From JBEGHD01 sp049334165 (GTDB lineage: Bacteria > Bacteroidota > Bacteroidia > Flavobacteriales_D > Sanyastnellaceae): a stretch of DNA of 64,000 nt. Of this stretch, positions 16,949-25,484 are shown in pieces. The notes beneath the pieces were generated by a model, which searched no databases, was not told the origin of the DNA, and worked only from the letters and a program-made list of their open reading frames with translations. The stretch lies in assembly GCA_049334165.1 (NCBI GenBank), contig JBEGHD010000015.1. One strand, given 5' to 3'. The position numbers and the translations under genes are program-made. The stretch's first letter is position 1; every line of letters starts with the position of its first letter.

Positions 16949-18631
16949 TTAATTCTTGGCTGCAGTTCCTGCAAGGATATCGGAGTATCCATCGCGCAGT
17001 GTTTTCATCGCAGTAGAAATGTAAGGGTCGCGATCAAGTGAGTGTTTTACTCTACCGGTTTGATAGTAGTATCGCGAAACGATTTCATTTTCCAGGTACT
17101 CCTGAATCTGCGAGCGGAACTTCATGAGATCTTCCTCTTTTTTGGGTTCAATCTTGGCGAGGAGCTTTTCAAACTCGACTTCTGCGCCTTCGATGTATTT
17201 CTCACGTTCGGCAGTTCTCTTCAGTTCTTCGTACATCTTTTCAGTAGCAGTATTGTATTCAAACTCTTGCTTCAGTGCATAGGCTACAAACTCCTTGTAC
17301 TGACTGTCTGATAACTCAAATTCCTCTGAGGCAGCAATTTCTGAGTTTTCTCTGTGGAATTTGGTAGCATAATTAAACACAACCTGCTCCGCAATCAGTC
17401 CATTGAGGATGTTGCTCAGTTGCTCGTCTTCAACATACACATCCGGACGAATGCCGCGACCATCGAAAACCGGCCGACCGCCTTTGGTTTCGAATTCCTG
17501 AATCAACGAATCGGGCACTTCTTCCACCTGTCCGTTCTCAGCTCGGTGAGAGTAATCCAGTTTTTGAATGCATCTTCCACTCGGAATGTAGTACTTGGCC
17601 ACTGTCAACTTTAGCTTCGCATTGTAGCTCAGGTCTTTTGTCTGCTGCACAAGTCCTTTTCCGAAAGTTTCTTCACCGATCACTACAGCACGATCGAGAT
17701 CTTGCAGCGCACCGCTCACAATTTCCGATGCTGAGGCCGAACCACCATTTACCAAAACTGTAACAGGAATGTCTGGCGCTATGGGGTCGCTCAGCGTTTC
17801 GTGGGTGCGATTCCATTCTTCGATTTTCCCCTTCGTGTTTACTACGGTCGTGCCTTTAGGAACAAACATGTTCACAATATTTACAGCCTCTCGCAATAAT
17901 CCTCCTCCATTTCCGCGAAGGTCAAAAACGAGTTTTTTCATCCCTGCTTCCTCCAGTTCGCGGTAGGCTTTTTTTACGTCACGGCTGGCGGTCTGCGTAA
18001 AGCTTGTCAGTTTGATGTAGCCGGTTTCATTATCGAGCATTCCCGAGTATGGAACATCGGGAATCTTAACCTCTTCGCGGTTCAAAGTAAAAGTCATCAG
18101 CTCTTCTTTTCCCGGACGATTCACTTCGAGCTTCACCTCAGTTCCCGACTGACCTTTGAGCAGATCGCTCACTTCGCTCTGTTCCTTGCCTTCGATCGGC
18201 CGGCCATCGATGGTGACAATTACATCACCAGCGCGCAAACCTGCTTTCTCTGCAGGAAAACCTTCATACGGCTCAGCCACCGTGATTTTCCCTTCGATAG
18301 ATTGAATGAGCGCTCCGATGCCACCGTACTCACCGGTTGTCATAAATCGGTAATCCTCAATCTTCGATTCTGGATAGTAGGTGGTGTAGGGATCGAGCGA
18401 ATTGAGCATGGCGTCAACACCGGTTTTCATCAGCTCTCCGGGCTCGGTTTCATCCACGTAGTAGATGTTGAGATTTTTGTAGAGGCTGGTAAAAATCTCG
18501 AGGTTTTTCGAAAGCTCGAAATAGCTGTCGGCAAAGCTGTAGGATCCTACTGAGACCACACCAATCATGGCGATCACTATTGCTTTGCGTAGTTTGTTTT
18601 TTTGAAGGGAGAATTTCATGTTCTTGCTCAT
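16949..18631 (-). CDS. S41 family C-terminal processing peptidase
   Basis: A 560-residue CtpA/Prc-type serine protease anchored or exported by an N-terminal hydrophobic segment (about 15-35). A PDZ domain (about 100-180, with GIGALIQ and GLRAGDVIVTIDG) selects substrate C-termini. The catalytic Ser/Lys pair is S300 in NGGSASASE and K325 in TFGKGLVQ, the usual 25 residues apart. The helical C-terminal extension (about 400-560) is longer than in minimal CtpA and is common in Bacteroidota. Its start overlaps the rnpA stop by four bases, so it is co-transcribed with rnpA. Confidence 0.95.
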   Translation of the reverse strand: MSKNMKFSLQKNKLRKAIVIAMIGVVSVGSYSFADSYFELSKNLEIFTSLYKNLNIYYVDETEPGELMKTGVDAMLNSLDPYTTYYPESKIEDYRFMTTGEYGGIGALIQSIEGKITVAEPYEGFPAEKAGLRAGDVIVTIDGRPIEGKEQSEVSDLLKGQSGTEVKLEVNRPGKEELMTFTLNREEVKIPDVPYSGMLDNETGYIKLTSFTQTASRDVKKAYRELEEAGMKKLVFDLRGNGGGLLREAVNIVNMFVPKGTTVVNTKGKIEEWNRTHETLSDPIAPDIPVTVLVNGGSASASEIVSGALQDLDRAVVIGEETFGKGLVQQTKDLSYNAKLKLTVAKYYIPSGRCIQKLDYSHRAENGQVEEVPDSLIQEFETKGGRPVFDGRGIRPDVYVEDEQLSNILNGLIAEQVVFNYATKFHRENSEIAASEEFELSDSQYKEFVAYALKQEFEYNTATEKMYEELKRTAEREKYIEGAEVEFEKLLAKIEPKKEEDLMKFRSQIQEYLENEIVSRYYYQTGRVKHSLDRDPYISTAMKTLRDGYSDILAGTAAKN

Positions 18632-19032
18632 TGGTTCAGATCTTTGATTAAACGATCCAGCAGACGCTTTATTTTCGGCTCGATGTCCGCAAAAGTCGGC
18701 ATCTCCTTGTCTGCATAGATAAACATTACATCCAGGTGTTGCTCGTTGTTTTCCGAAAGAAAAGTTTCAAGTTTCGACTTGTTCAAACGGTAGGCTTCTC
18801 GCATCAGCCGCTTAATCCTGTTGCGGTGCACTGCTTTTCTAACTTTTCTCTTGCTCACCGAGACGCCCACTTTTAGTGGATGGCCACAGTCATGATGGCC
18901 TTTGTTCCAAAAGAGCATCACTGGAAAAGACTTAATCTTTTGTCCATCGGAAAAAAGCGCTTCAATGGCCTTGCGGCTTTTCAGTCTCTCCTTTTTCGGA
19001 AAAGTTCGTTTGGCTTCTTTCTCCTGGATCAT
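18628..19032 (-). CDS. rnpA: Ribonuclease P protein component
   Basis: Small basic protein of 134 residues that binds the RNase P RNA and helps remove tRNA 5' leaders. The signature KRKVRKAVHRNRIKRLMREA (near 80-100) is intact, as is the N-terminal RLKSRKAIEALF. In this lineage rnpA lies beside an S41 protease, hemD and DUF4271 and not beside rpmH/dnaA. A near-match -7 box (AATCTTTG on the minus strand at 19041-19048) sits 8 bases before the start. Confidence 0.95.
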   Translation of the reverse strand: MIQEKEAKRTFPKKERLKSRKAIEALFSDGQKIKSFPVMLFWNKGHHDCGHPLKVGVSVSKRKVRKAVHRNRIKRLMREAYRLNKSKLETFLSENNEQHLDVMFIYADKEMPTFADIEPKIKRLLDRLIKDLNQ

Positions 19033-19081
19033 GGTAGCTACAAAGATTGGAAAATGCAGTGAGCAAAAGGATTAAAAAAAC

Positions 19082-19114
19082 AAAAAACCCCAATCGAATC
19101 CGATTGAGGTTTTT
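19082..19114 (-). terminator. Terminator of hemD
   Basis: AAACCCCAATCG and CGATTGAGGTTT arms around a four-base loop, followed on the minus strand by TTTTTTGTTTTTTT. It separates hemD from rnpA, so rnpA needs its own promoter. Confidence 0.85.
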
Positions 19115-19145
19115 GAAGTTTATTCTCGACAATCTGGTCGATGTG

Positions 19146-19898
19146 CTATTTCTTTTTCTTGTCGTTGATGTACTGCTCAATGGCCATTGACATCGATGGT
19201 GCCTTTGGATAAGGGGCAGCCACGTCAACACGCAATCCGGCTTCTTCCACAGCTTTTGTAGTAGTGGGGCCGAATGCTGCAATTCTCGTTTCGTCCTGCG
19301 TAAAATCAGGGAAATTCTTCAAGAGCGACTCAATTCCCGAAGGACTGAAAAACACGAGCATATCGTACTTCACGTCAGAGAGGTCTGAAAGATCGCTGCA
19401 AACGGTTTTGTACATCACCGCTTTTGTGTAGTCAAATTTTCCTTCATCGAGAAGCTCCGGAATAGTTGGCTTAAGAAGGTCAGAACAAGGCAACAAGAAT
19501 TTTTCTTTCTTGTGCTTTTTCATGATGTCGATCAATTCGGCAAAGCGAACGTTTCCGTGAAAGATCTTACGCTTTCTGTACACCACATATTTCTGCAGGT
19601 AGTAGGCCGTAGATTCAGAAATACAGAAGTACTTCATTGAATCTGGCACCGTTACTCGCATTTCTTCGCACATGCGAAAAAAGTGATCCACGGCATTGCG
19701 GCTGGTAAGGATTACGGCCGTGTGCTCCAGGATGTTGATGCGCTGCTGACGGAAGTCAATTGCTTCAACTGGTTCCACATGGATGAACGGGCGAAAATCG
19801 ATTTTCAATTTGTACTTCTCAGCCAGATCGTAGTAAGGAGATTTTTCCGTAGCTGGCTTAGGTTGAGAGATTAGAATAGTTTTCACTTTGTTGCTCAC
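19146..19898 (-). CDS. hemD: Uroporphyrinogen-III synthase
   Basis: Closes and flips ring D of hydroxymethylbilane to give uroporphyrinogen III for haem and related tetrapyrroles. Its 250 residues have the two-lobed HemD pattern: an ILISQPKPATEKSPYYDLAE start, a TSRNAVDHFF segment in the first lobe, and FFSPSGIESLL and AAFGPTTTKAVEEAG in the second. HemD sequences vary widely, but these segments and the DUF4271 neighbour are typical of Bacteroidota. The start codon is GTG at 19898. Other haem genes are not in the window. Confidence 0.92.
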   Translation of the reverse strand: MSNKVKTILISQPKPATEKSPYYDLAEKYKLKIDFRPFIHVEPVEAIDFRQQRINILEHTAVILTSRNAVDHFFRMCEEMRVTVPDSMKYFCISESTAYYLQKYVVYRKRKIFHGNVRFAELIDIMKKHKKEKFLLPCSDLLKPTIPELLDEGKFDYTKAVMYKTVCSDLSDLSDVKYDMLVFFSPSGIESLLKNFPDFTQDETRIAAFGPTTTKAVEEAGLRVDVAAPYPKAPSMSMAIEQYINDKKKK

Positions 19899-19958
19899 GA
19901 CAAAAGTCTTTTAGATTTATGTCTTAATCCTTTCCCGAAAGTCTTAGTTGGCGCGGCT

Positions 19959-20645
19959 TCAAGACGTTAAAACCTTGAAAAACACGTACAAGGGTAAAAT
20001 TTCGAGGGTGCAAAGGTACAAAATAATGTAGAACAGAGAAATGTGCAGTCGAAACGCGTTTATCATTCCACGACCGATTCGGATGAGATAAAAAAGTGCA
20101 GCAATGGTGATAAAGCTGTATAGGAAAACCTCGGCATAATCGCGGTGCAGATAGATCATGCAGACAAGAATAGGAAGGCCCAGTAGGGCCGTGGCCTTTA
20201 GAAATAAAAAAACATTGTAGTTGTATTCTTCAAGTCCGAAGTTGCCATCTGTGAGAATCATTACCAACCTGATGGAAAGTGTCTTAATAGTGTAGATACA
20301 AACGAGCAGAAAAAGATAATAGAGGTATAACATCCAACCCTCGTAAGGCATGGGGTGATAATCGCTGATTTTGTCGATGAGGTAAACAAAAAGAGCAGCT
20401 TCGAGCAGAAATACCAGGAGCAAAGCTAAAGAGGCTCGATGTGAAAAAACGATTTCTTCGCGCATCACCTGCCGGAGCATTCTGGTGTTAGTTAGGTTGT
20501 CGTAGAGCTTCTTAAAACGGTTGGGGTAGTTTACTCTCACCCAGGCCAAAATTATCAGCGAAGCCAGAAGGACGAAGATCATCCAGTTTTCCGCCAGGTT
20601 TACCGAAGGCCTTTCGTGAAGTTGATATTGAAGCAGTATTGGCAC
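19959..20645 (-). CDS. DUF4271 family membrane protein
   Basis: A 228-residue inner-membrane protein with about six or seven helices, of the Bacteroidota DUF4271 family. The family commonly sits directly upstream of hemD, as here, but has no established function. The assigned start is a GTG at 20645 placed five bases after a perfect TAnnTTTG box. Either the message is leaderless or the true start lies further in; the next methionine is residue 22 (NWMIF), just before the first membrane helix. Confidence 0.8.
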   Translation of the reverse strand: MPILLQYQLHERPSVNLAENWMIFVLLASLIILAWVRVNYPNRFKKLYDNLTNTRMLRQVMREEIVFSHRASLALLLVFLLEAALFVYLIDKISDYHPMPYEGWMLYLYYLFLLVCIYTIKTLSIRLVMILTDGNFGLEEYNYNVFLFLKATALLGLPILVCMIYLHRDYAEVFLYSFITIAALFYLIRIGRGMINAFRLHISLFYIILYLCTLEILPLYVFFKVLTS

Positions 20646-20650
20646 GTTGG

Positions 20651-20658
20651 CAAAAGTA
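20651..20658 (-). promoter_or_regulatory. Promoter -7 element touching the DUF4271 start
   Basis: TACTTTTG on the minus strand, five bases before the GTG start codon. If functional, the transcript would begin at or next to the start codon. Confidence 0.45.
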
Positions 20659-20669
20659 GTGGAAGCAGA

Positions 20670-23600
20670 TCAATTTAATTTGTGACCGACTACGCATGTT
20701 TTTTTGAATCCCGAAACGTTGCCCTCCAGATCGAACACCTCGAAGAAAATGATGTAGATCCCCATTCGTGCCAGCTCACCCCGGTCGGTGATTCCGTCCC
20801 AGGTGAATGAGCCGGAAGTTCCAATAATTTCGTTGTTTATCAGGTCAACTACTTCTCTTCCGTGGTCATCGTAAATGGTGACGTTAACTGAATAGCCCGG
20901 TTCTGAAAACTCGTAGTGGATGTTGGTCACATCTTCAAATCCGTCATTGTCTGGCGAAAAAAGCTCTGGGTCAACCAGCACTTCTTCCACTGTTTCTTCA
21001 GGGCCAAAATAGGCTTGCGAATTTTCGTATCCTGGAGTTCCAAATCCCTGGTTTTCCGCGGCAGACATCCAGTTTTCAGGATCGTTTGTTGGTCGATCGA
21101 AAGAAATACGCTCGAGGGAAACTCCATCCGGATCGTTGAGCAGCTCAAAGTGATAATCTTCAGAGTAAGCGAATCGATCGACAGCCTGCAAGAGCGGATT
21201 GGTGATGTAAACGACTCCGTCAGAATTTGCATAAGACGGCATCCCTTCAATTTGTAAAATCCTGTTTTCTCTGGCAAAAGGATAAGTCGAAACCACGTTT
21301 TGCTTGTTGTCTGTAATTGCCAGGTAATCTCCCGGAAAGAGAAGCACGTCTCTCTCGCTAATGATCTCCGGATCTGCCGGAATTCCATCTTCTTCGTTTG
21401 CCAGATGCCAGCCGCCAAGGCTGATTATTTTCTGTGAATTGTTGTAAATCTCTACGTAATCGCTGCCGTCTCCTTTGGGGTTGAAAAGCACTTCATTGAT
21501 AATGATGTCACCTTCTTCGGCAATTTCCGGAATGGCCACTTGCAGGGTTTGTTCCTCGGTTTGCACATTTCCCCAGCAGTCGGCAAACTGCGAAATGGTA
21601 ACTGTGTAAATCACATCTTCCTGCATGTCGTCAGCGAGTAGGACGTTCAAATAATTCGGATTGTCGGGATCAAAGCTTACGAATCCGGTTTCGAGGTTAG
21701 GCTCGATGGAAATCTCGATATCGAACGGAGTGTCTTCATCAATCTGGCTGTCGAAAAGGATTTCGAATTCTCCAGCTCCAATTGGATAAGCCGCGATGGC
21801 GTTTGGCGGAGTTGTGTCCGGGGTCGGATCGAAAACGGAGTTCTGAGCTCCTGGAGTGCCGCCAAGTTCGTTTTCACTGGCGATCCAGTTGTTGGCAGAG
21901 CTGCAAGGCGCTTCGGGATTTATCAATTCCAATGACCAGCCGCCCTCAGATTTTGTGGCGTTTCGATACCACGTGTCTTCGTATTCCACCGAGTCGATGA
22001 GGTCATCGTTGGCATTGAAAAGCTCCAGCAATTTTCCCGAATTGGTGAGAAACGTGCTCGAAAACTCTTCGAGTCCCACAGCATCCGCGAAAAACTCAAA
22101 CTCTTCCTGATTTCCAGCCGAAAGCAAAATGCGGTACTCGCCAGGATAAATCAAAACCTGACGATCGATTGCAACGCCAGAGATTGAGCAGCCGTTGAGG
22201 TCGATTACGTTTTCCGAGCGATTGTACACTTCCAGGTACTCCGCTTCGGGCAAACCGACAGCAGGAGTGGGGTCGGCCATGATTTCGGTGAAAATGATGT
22301 CACCCGGCCCGGGTTCAAAGCCGCTGATGAGCGCGATTTCAAAGTCGATAAGCTCGTTGCCGGCACAATCGAAAACCGAGGCGACAAAAAGTGTGTACTC
22401 GACTCCAATCTCGAGCGATTCAGACAGCGTAAGTTGTACGGAGTTTCCATTGTTTATGGCTTCCACTGAAGAAATTGGAAACCCGCTCAGGAATGAAAAA
22501 TCTGAAAGCTCGAGTTCGTCTTCGTCAATAGGCTCGCTGAAGTTGACAATAACGGTAGTGCCATCTGCTACAAAACCAGTTACCGCTGGAGCTTCGGTAT
22601 CGGGGGTGATGTCGTAAACTGAGTTTTCGGCTCCTGGAGTTCCCCCGAGCGGTGCTTCACTGGCTGTCCAGTTGAAAGCTCCAGAGCAATCAGTAATCGG
22701 ATTGATTCGCTCCAATGTCCAGCCGCCTTCATCCTTTTCATCGTCCTGGTACCACGAGTCGGTGTAGTCCACAATGTCGATGATGGTTCCGTCTGTAGAT
22801 CGCAGCGTGAGGCTATCGCCAGAATTTGATAGAGCAGAAAAAGAAGTCAGCCCGACTGTGGGCCCAAAACTTTCAAACACACTGGCTGCTGACGCATCGC
22901 AAAGAATCACAAAGGCGCCAGGTGGCAATGCCTGAGAGGGCAGGTTGAACTCCGTGTTAGTATTTACAAAAACCCAATTTTCCAGATTAAAAACACCTTC
23001 GCTGGAGTTGTGCAGTTCCACGAACTCAAACTCTGGCAAACCGACAACAGGAGTTGGGTCGGCCATGATTTCATTAAAAATCACATCACCGGTCTCTGGC
23101 GAGTCGAAGTTGAAAAAAGTGAAAGGAATGTCAGTTTCTCCAATCGCATTTCCATCGAGGTCTTCCACACCTTCCACTGTTAGCGTTTGTTCTTCGTTAG
23201 CCGGAAAGTCACTGGGAAATGTCAGGAAGACAAGAGCTGGGTTTTCGCTGTCGAGTTCTGCAACAGCCGGCTGACCGAAGCCTTCAACACTGAAGTTGGC
23301 AGTGTTTTCAGCGGTTGCCTGATCGAGAGGCTCGTTGAAAAGTAGCTCGAGCTGCGTGGCCGAAACCACATCCAGGCTGAGCACTTCCGGTGGATCGGTG
23401 TCCAGGATCGGATCGCCAAAATAAAAGTCGTCAAAGTAGAAGTTGGTCGAATTTGAAACCGTGTACTTACAGGTAACTCCCAAATGGGTGAGTGTGGTGT
23501 AGGTGGCGTCTGTTCCAGCGGCTTCCAAAGCGTAGATGTCGCTGTTTTCGGGATCGTTGTTTACCGAAATCGTCCAGTTTCCAAGATCGTCTCGAGCCAC

Positions 23601-24089
23601 CTGGATAGCGATTTCAAAAGAACTGCTGATGGCTCCAGCAGTCCCCGAAGTGATTAGTTCTGTGTTTCCGTCAGTGTCATTTCTATAAAGTGAAATAGCA
23701 TCTTCAGAGCCGCTTTCTCCAAGTTGAAGGAAGTAGCCATTCACGCTGGCACCGCCCGTTCCAGAATATGAAATGTCGGCTTGATCAGCTGCCAGGTAAA
23801 TTCGTGCGTTGTTGTTGCCGGAAGGGGAAAAAGAAAGTTTTGCCCACACGTACCATTCGCGGTTGTCGAGCGAAACTGATCCGGTGGAAGTGCTCAGGTA
23901 AGCGAAGTTTTCCTGGTCGTCATCCAGCTGAAGTTGGTTGTCGCCATTGACGGTGAAAAGTTCCGTTGTTCCCGCCCATTCTGGGTTTGAAGTAAAATCG
24001 CCATCCTCGAAATTGTCGGAAATTATTTGAGCTTGCACGAAAACAGAGAACAAGCTGAAAGTCAAGATGGAGAAAAGGCGAACGAGCAT
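20670..24089 (-). CDS. Secreted lamin-tail/Ig repeat protein with gliding-type C-terminus
   Basis: A 1139-residue extracellular protein. I start it at 24089 because that methionine begins a good signal peptide (LFSILTFSLFSVFVQA); the longer frame overlaps the divergent asd gene. In order: a concanavalin-like N-terminal domain (about 22-225), then three copies of an SbsA-like Ig domain and a lamin-tail domain. The lamin-tail copies start near 334 (GDVIFNEIMADPTPVVG), 596 (GDIIFTEIMADPTPAVG) and 860 (GDIIINEVLFNPKGDG). The last 95 residues (LFSPDNDGFEDV ... GELARMGIYIIFFEVFD) are a FlgD/CHU_C-like domain that serves as a type IX type B sorting signal. Surface attachment or nuclease partnership is often proposed for such proteins; nothing catalytic is seen. 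Confidence 0.88.
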   Translation of the reverse strand: MLVRLFSILTFSLFSVFVQAQIISDNFEDGDFTSNPEWAGTTELFTVNGDNQLQLDDDQENFAYLSTSTGSVSLDNREWYVWAKLSFSPSGNNNARIYLAADQADISYSGTGGASVNGYFLQLGESGSEDAISLYRNDTDGNTELITSGTAGAISSSFEIAIQVARDDLGNWTISVNNDPENSDIYALEAAGTDATYTTLTHLGVTCKYTVSNSTNFYFDDFYFGDPILDTDPPEVLSLDVVSATQLELLFNEPLDQATAENTANFSVEGFGQPAVAELDSENPALVFLTFPSDFPANEEQTLTVEGVEDLDGNAIGETDIPFTFFNFDSPETGDVIFNEIMADPTPVVGLPEFEFVELHNSSEGVFNLENWVFVNTNTEFNLPSQALPPGAFVILCDASAASVFESFGPTVGLTSFSALSNSGDSLTLRSTDGTIIDIVDYTDSWYQDDEKDEGGWTLERINPITDCSGAFNWTASEAPLGGTPGAENSVYDITPDTEAPAVTGFVADGTTVIVNFSEPIDEDELELSDFSFLSGFPISSVEAINNGNSVQLTLSESLEIGVEYTLFVASVFDCAGNELIDFEIALISGFEPGPGDIIFTEIMADPTPAVGLPEAEYLEVYNRSENVIDLNGCSISGVAIDRQVLIYPGEYRILLSAGNQEEFEFFADAVGLEEFSSTFLTNSGKLLELFNANDDLIDSVEYEDTWYRNATKSEGGWSLELINPEAPCSSANNWIASENELGGTPGAQNSVFDPTPDTTPPNAIAAYPIGAGEFEILFDSQIDEDTPFDIEISIEPNLETGFVSFDPDNPNYLNVLLADDMQEDVIYTVTISQFADCWGNVQTEEQTLQVAIPEIAEEGDIIINEVLFNPKGDGSDYVEIYNNSQKIISLGGWHLANEEDGIPADPEIISERDVLLFPGDYLAITDNKQNVVSTYPFARENRILQIEGMPSYANSDGVVYITNPLLQAVDRFAYSEDYHFELLNDPDGVSLERISFDRPTNDPENWMSAAENQGFGTPGYENSQAYFGPEETVEEVLVDPELFSPDNDGFEDVTNIHYEFSEPGYSVNVTIYDDHGREVVDLINNEIIGTSGSFTWDGITDRGELARMGIYIIFFEVFDLEGNVSGFKKTCVVGHKLN

Positions 24090-24127
24090 CACTGGCAATT
24101 TGGCTTTAAAGACGATTACGAATATAG

Positions 24128-24135
24128 TACATTTG
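24128..24135 (+). promoter_or_regulatory. Promoter -7 element upstream of asd
   Basis: Exact TAnnTTTG match (TACATTTG); a TTTG lies about 25 bases upstream (24099-24102). Transcription would begin near 24140, which favours the asd start at 24179 over the in-frame ATG at 24146. Confidence 0.6.
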
Positions 24136-24178
24136 AATTCCTCTGGTGAAGCCGCCAGGGAGACAAAAAAGTATCGAT

Positions 24179-25183
24179 ATGAAAATAGCAGTTGTTGGTG
24201 CCACTGGTCTGGTGGGGCAAGTGATTTTAGACGTTTTGGAAGAGCGTCACTTTCCATGTGAAGAATTAATTCCCGTTGCTTCTAAGAAGTCCGTTGGTCA
24301 TTCGGTAGAATTTCAGGGAGATAAATATTTAGTCATCGACATTGAAGATGCACTGAAGGAAGAGCCGGACATCGCACTTTTTTCCTGCGGAAGTGAGTTG
24401 AGTAAAGAGTATGCACCAAAATTTGCTGAGCGTGGATGCACAGTGGTAGACAACTCCTCAGCCTGGCGCATGAGTCCAGATCACAAACTGATTGTGCCAG
24501 AGATCAACGCTCACGAACTCACCAAAGAAGATCTGATTATCGCCAACCCAAACTGCTCTACCATCCAGATGCTGATGGCTCTAAAGCCGCTCCACGAGGC
24601 GTTCACCGTGAAGCGCGTTGTGGTTTCCACTTATCAGTCGATTACAGGCTCGGGAATGAAGGCACTGAACCAAATGGAAAACGAGCGCAAGGGTGAAAAA
24701 GGCGAGATGGCTTACCCTTATCAGATCGATCAAAACTGCCTGCCTCACTGCGATGTGTTTTTGGAAAATGACTACACCAAAGAGGAGATGAAACTGGTGA
24801 ACGAAACGCAAAAAATTCTCGATCCGAATATTCGCGTGACAGCAACGGCTGTTCGCGTTCCGGTGATGGGCGGCCACTCGGAGTCGCTCAACGTAGAGTT
24901 CGAAAAAGAGCCTGACATTGCTCAGGTAAGGAAGCTTTTGAAAGATGCTCCAGGCGTGTCGCTTCAGGACAATCCCGATGTTAACAACTACCCGATGCCG
25001 ATTATGGCCATGGGCAAAGACGATGTTTTCGTGGGCAGAATTCGAAAAGACGAAAGTCAACCAAACACGCTAAACATGTGGGTAGTGGCCGACAACTTGC
25101 GAAAAGGAGCTGCTACCAATGCCGTTCAGATTGCGGAGTATTTGTATGAGAATAAGTTGATTAAAGACAGCTTTGCTAGCTAA
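24179..25183 (+). CDS. asd: Aspartate-semialdehyde dehydrogenase
   Basis: Reduces aspartyl phosphate to aspartate semialdehyde, the branch point to lysine/diaminopimelate, threonine and methionine. Its 334 residues have the NADP-binding start KIAVVGATGLVGQV, the nucleophilic cysteine C126 in NPNCSTIQM and the downstream VRVPVMGGHSES containing the catalytic histidine. The start at 24179 puts the Rossmann strand at residue 2, as usual. It is a single gene with its own promoter, convergent with metG. Confidence 0.97.
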   Translation: MKIAVVGATGLVGQVILDVLEERHFPCEELIPVASKKSVGHSVEFQGDKYLVIDIEDALKEEPDIALFSCGSELSKEYAPKFAERGCTVVDNSSAWRMSPDHKLIVPEINAHELTKEDLIIANPNCSTIQMLMALKPLHEAFTVKRVVVSTYQSITGSGMKALNQMENERKGEKGEMAYPYQIDQNCLPHCDVFLENDYTKEEMKLVNETQKILDPNIRVTATAVRVPVMGGHSESLNVEFEKEPDIAQVRKLLKDAPGVSLQDNPDVNNYPMPIMAMGKDDVFVGRIRKDESQPNTLNMWVVADNLRKGAATNAVQIAEYLYENKLIKDSFAS

Positions 25184-25224
25184 GGCTTCTCATTTCTTTT
25201 GGGTTAGATTGGGTAGGTAGGAAA

Positions 25225-25368
25225 GGACAATCGCAACGCTCAGGTGTCTGGTTTTGAGTTAAAGTAGATATAAATCTTCGCTACGCTCAGATGAAATAAA
25301 GTTGCTGTGGAAAGCCGTCCGATTTTCCACAGCAACTTTATCTCAACCTTATATCAAAACCCAGCGAT
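25225..25368. repeat. Composite palindromic element between asd and metG
   Basis: This is the only structure in the 301-base gap 25184-25484. The core is an 18-base perfect inverted repeat (arms 25296-25313 and 25324-25341, reading GTTGCTGTGGAAA / TTTCCACAGCAAC) with a 10-base loop. An outer arm pair (GGTTTTGA...ATATAA at 25250-25273 and TTATATCAAAACC at 25349-25361) is interrupted by 10 bases on the left side. Two related short motifs, CGCAACGCTCAGGTG and CGCTACGCTCAGATG, lie in the left half. It can serve as a bidirectional transcription barrier for the convergent genes; no strong T run is present, so it may also be a dispersed or miniature mobile element. Confidence 0.6.
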
Positions 25369-25484
25369 GTAGCAGAAAGAGATGACGGAAAGATTTCATA
25401 GAAAGAGGCAAAAAGAGACGAGGATCCAGTAATTATCAACCGCCAAAGTGGCCGAGCTCCTAATTGCTCCAGGTGCCGTTTCCT

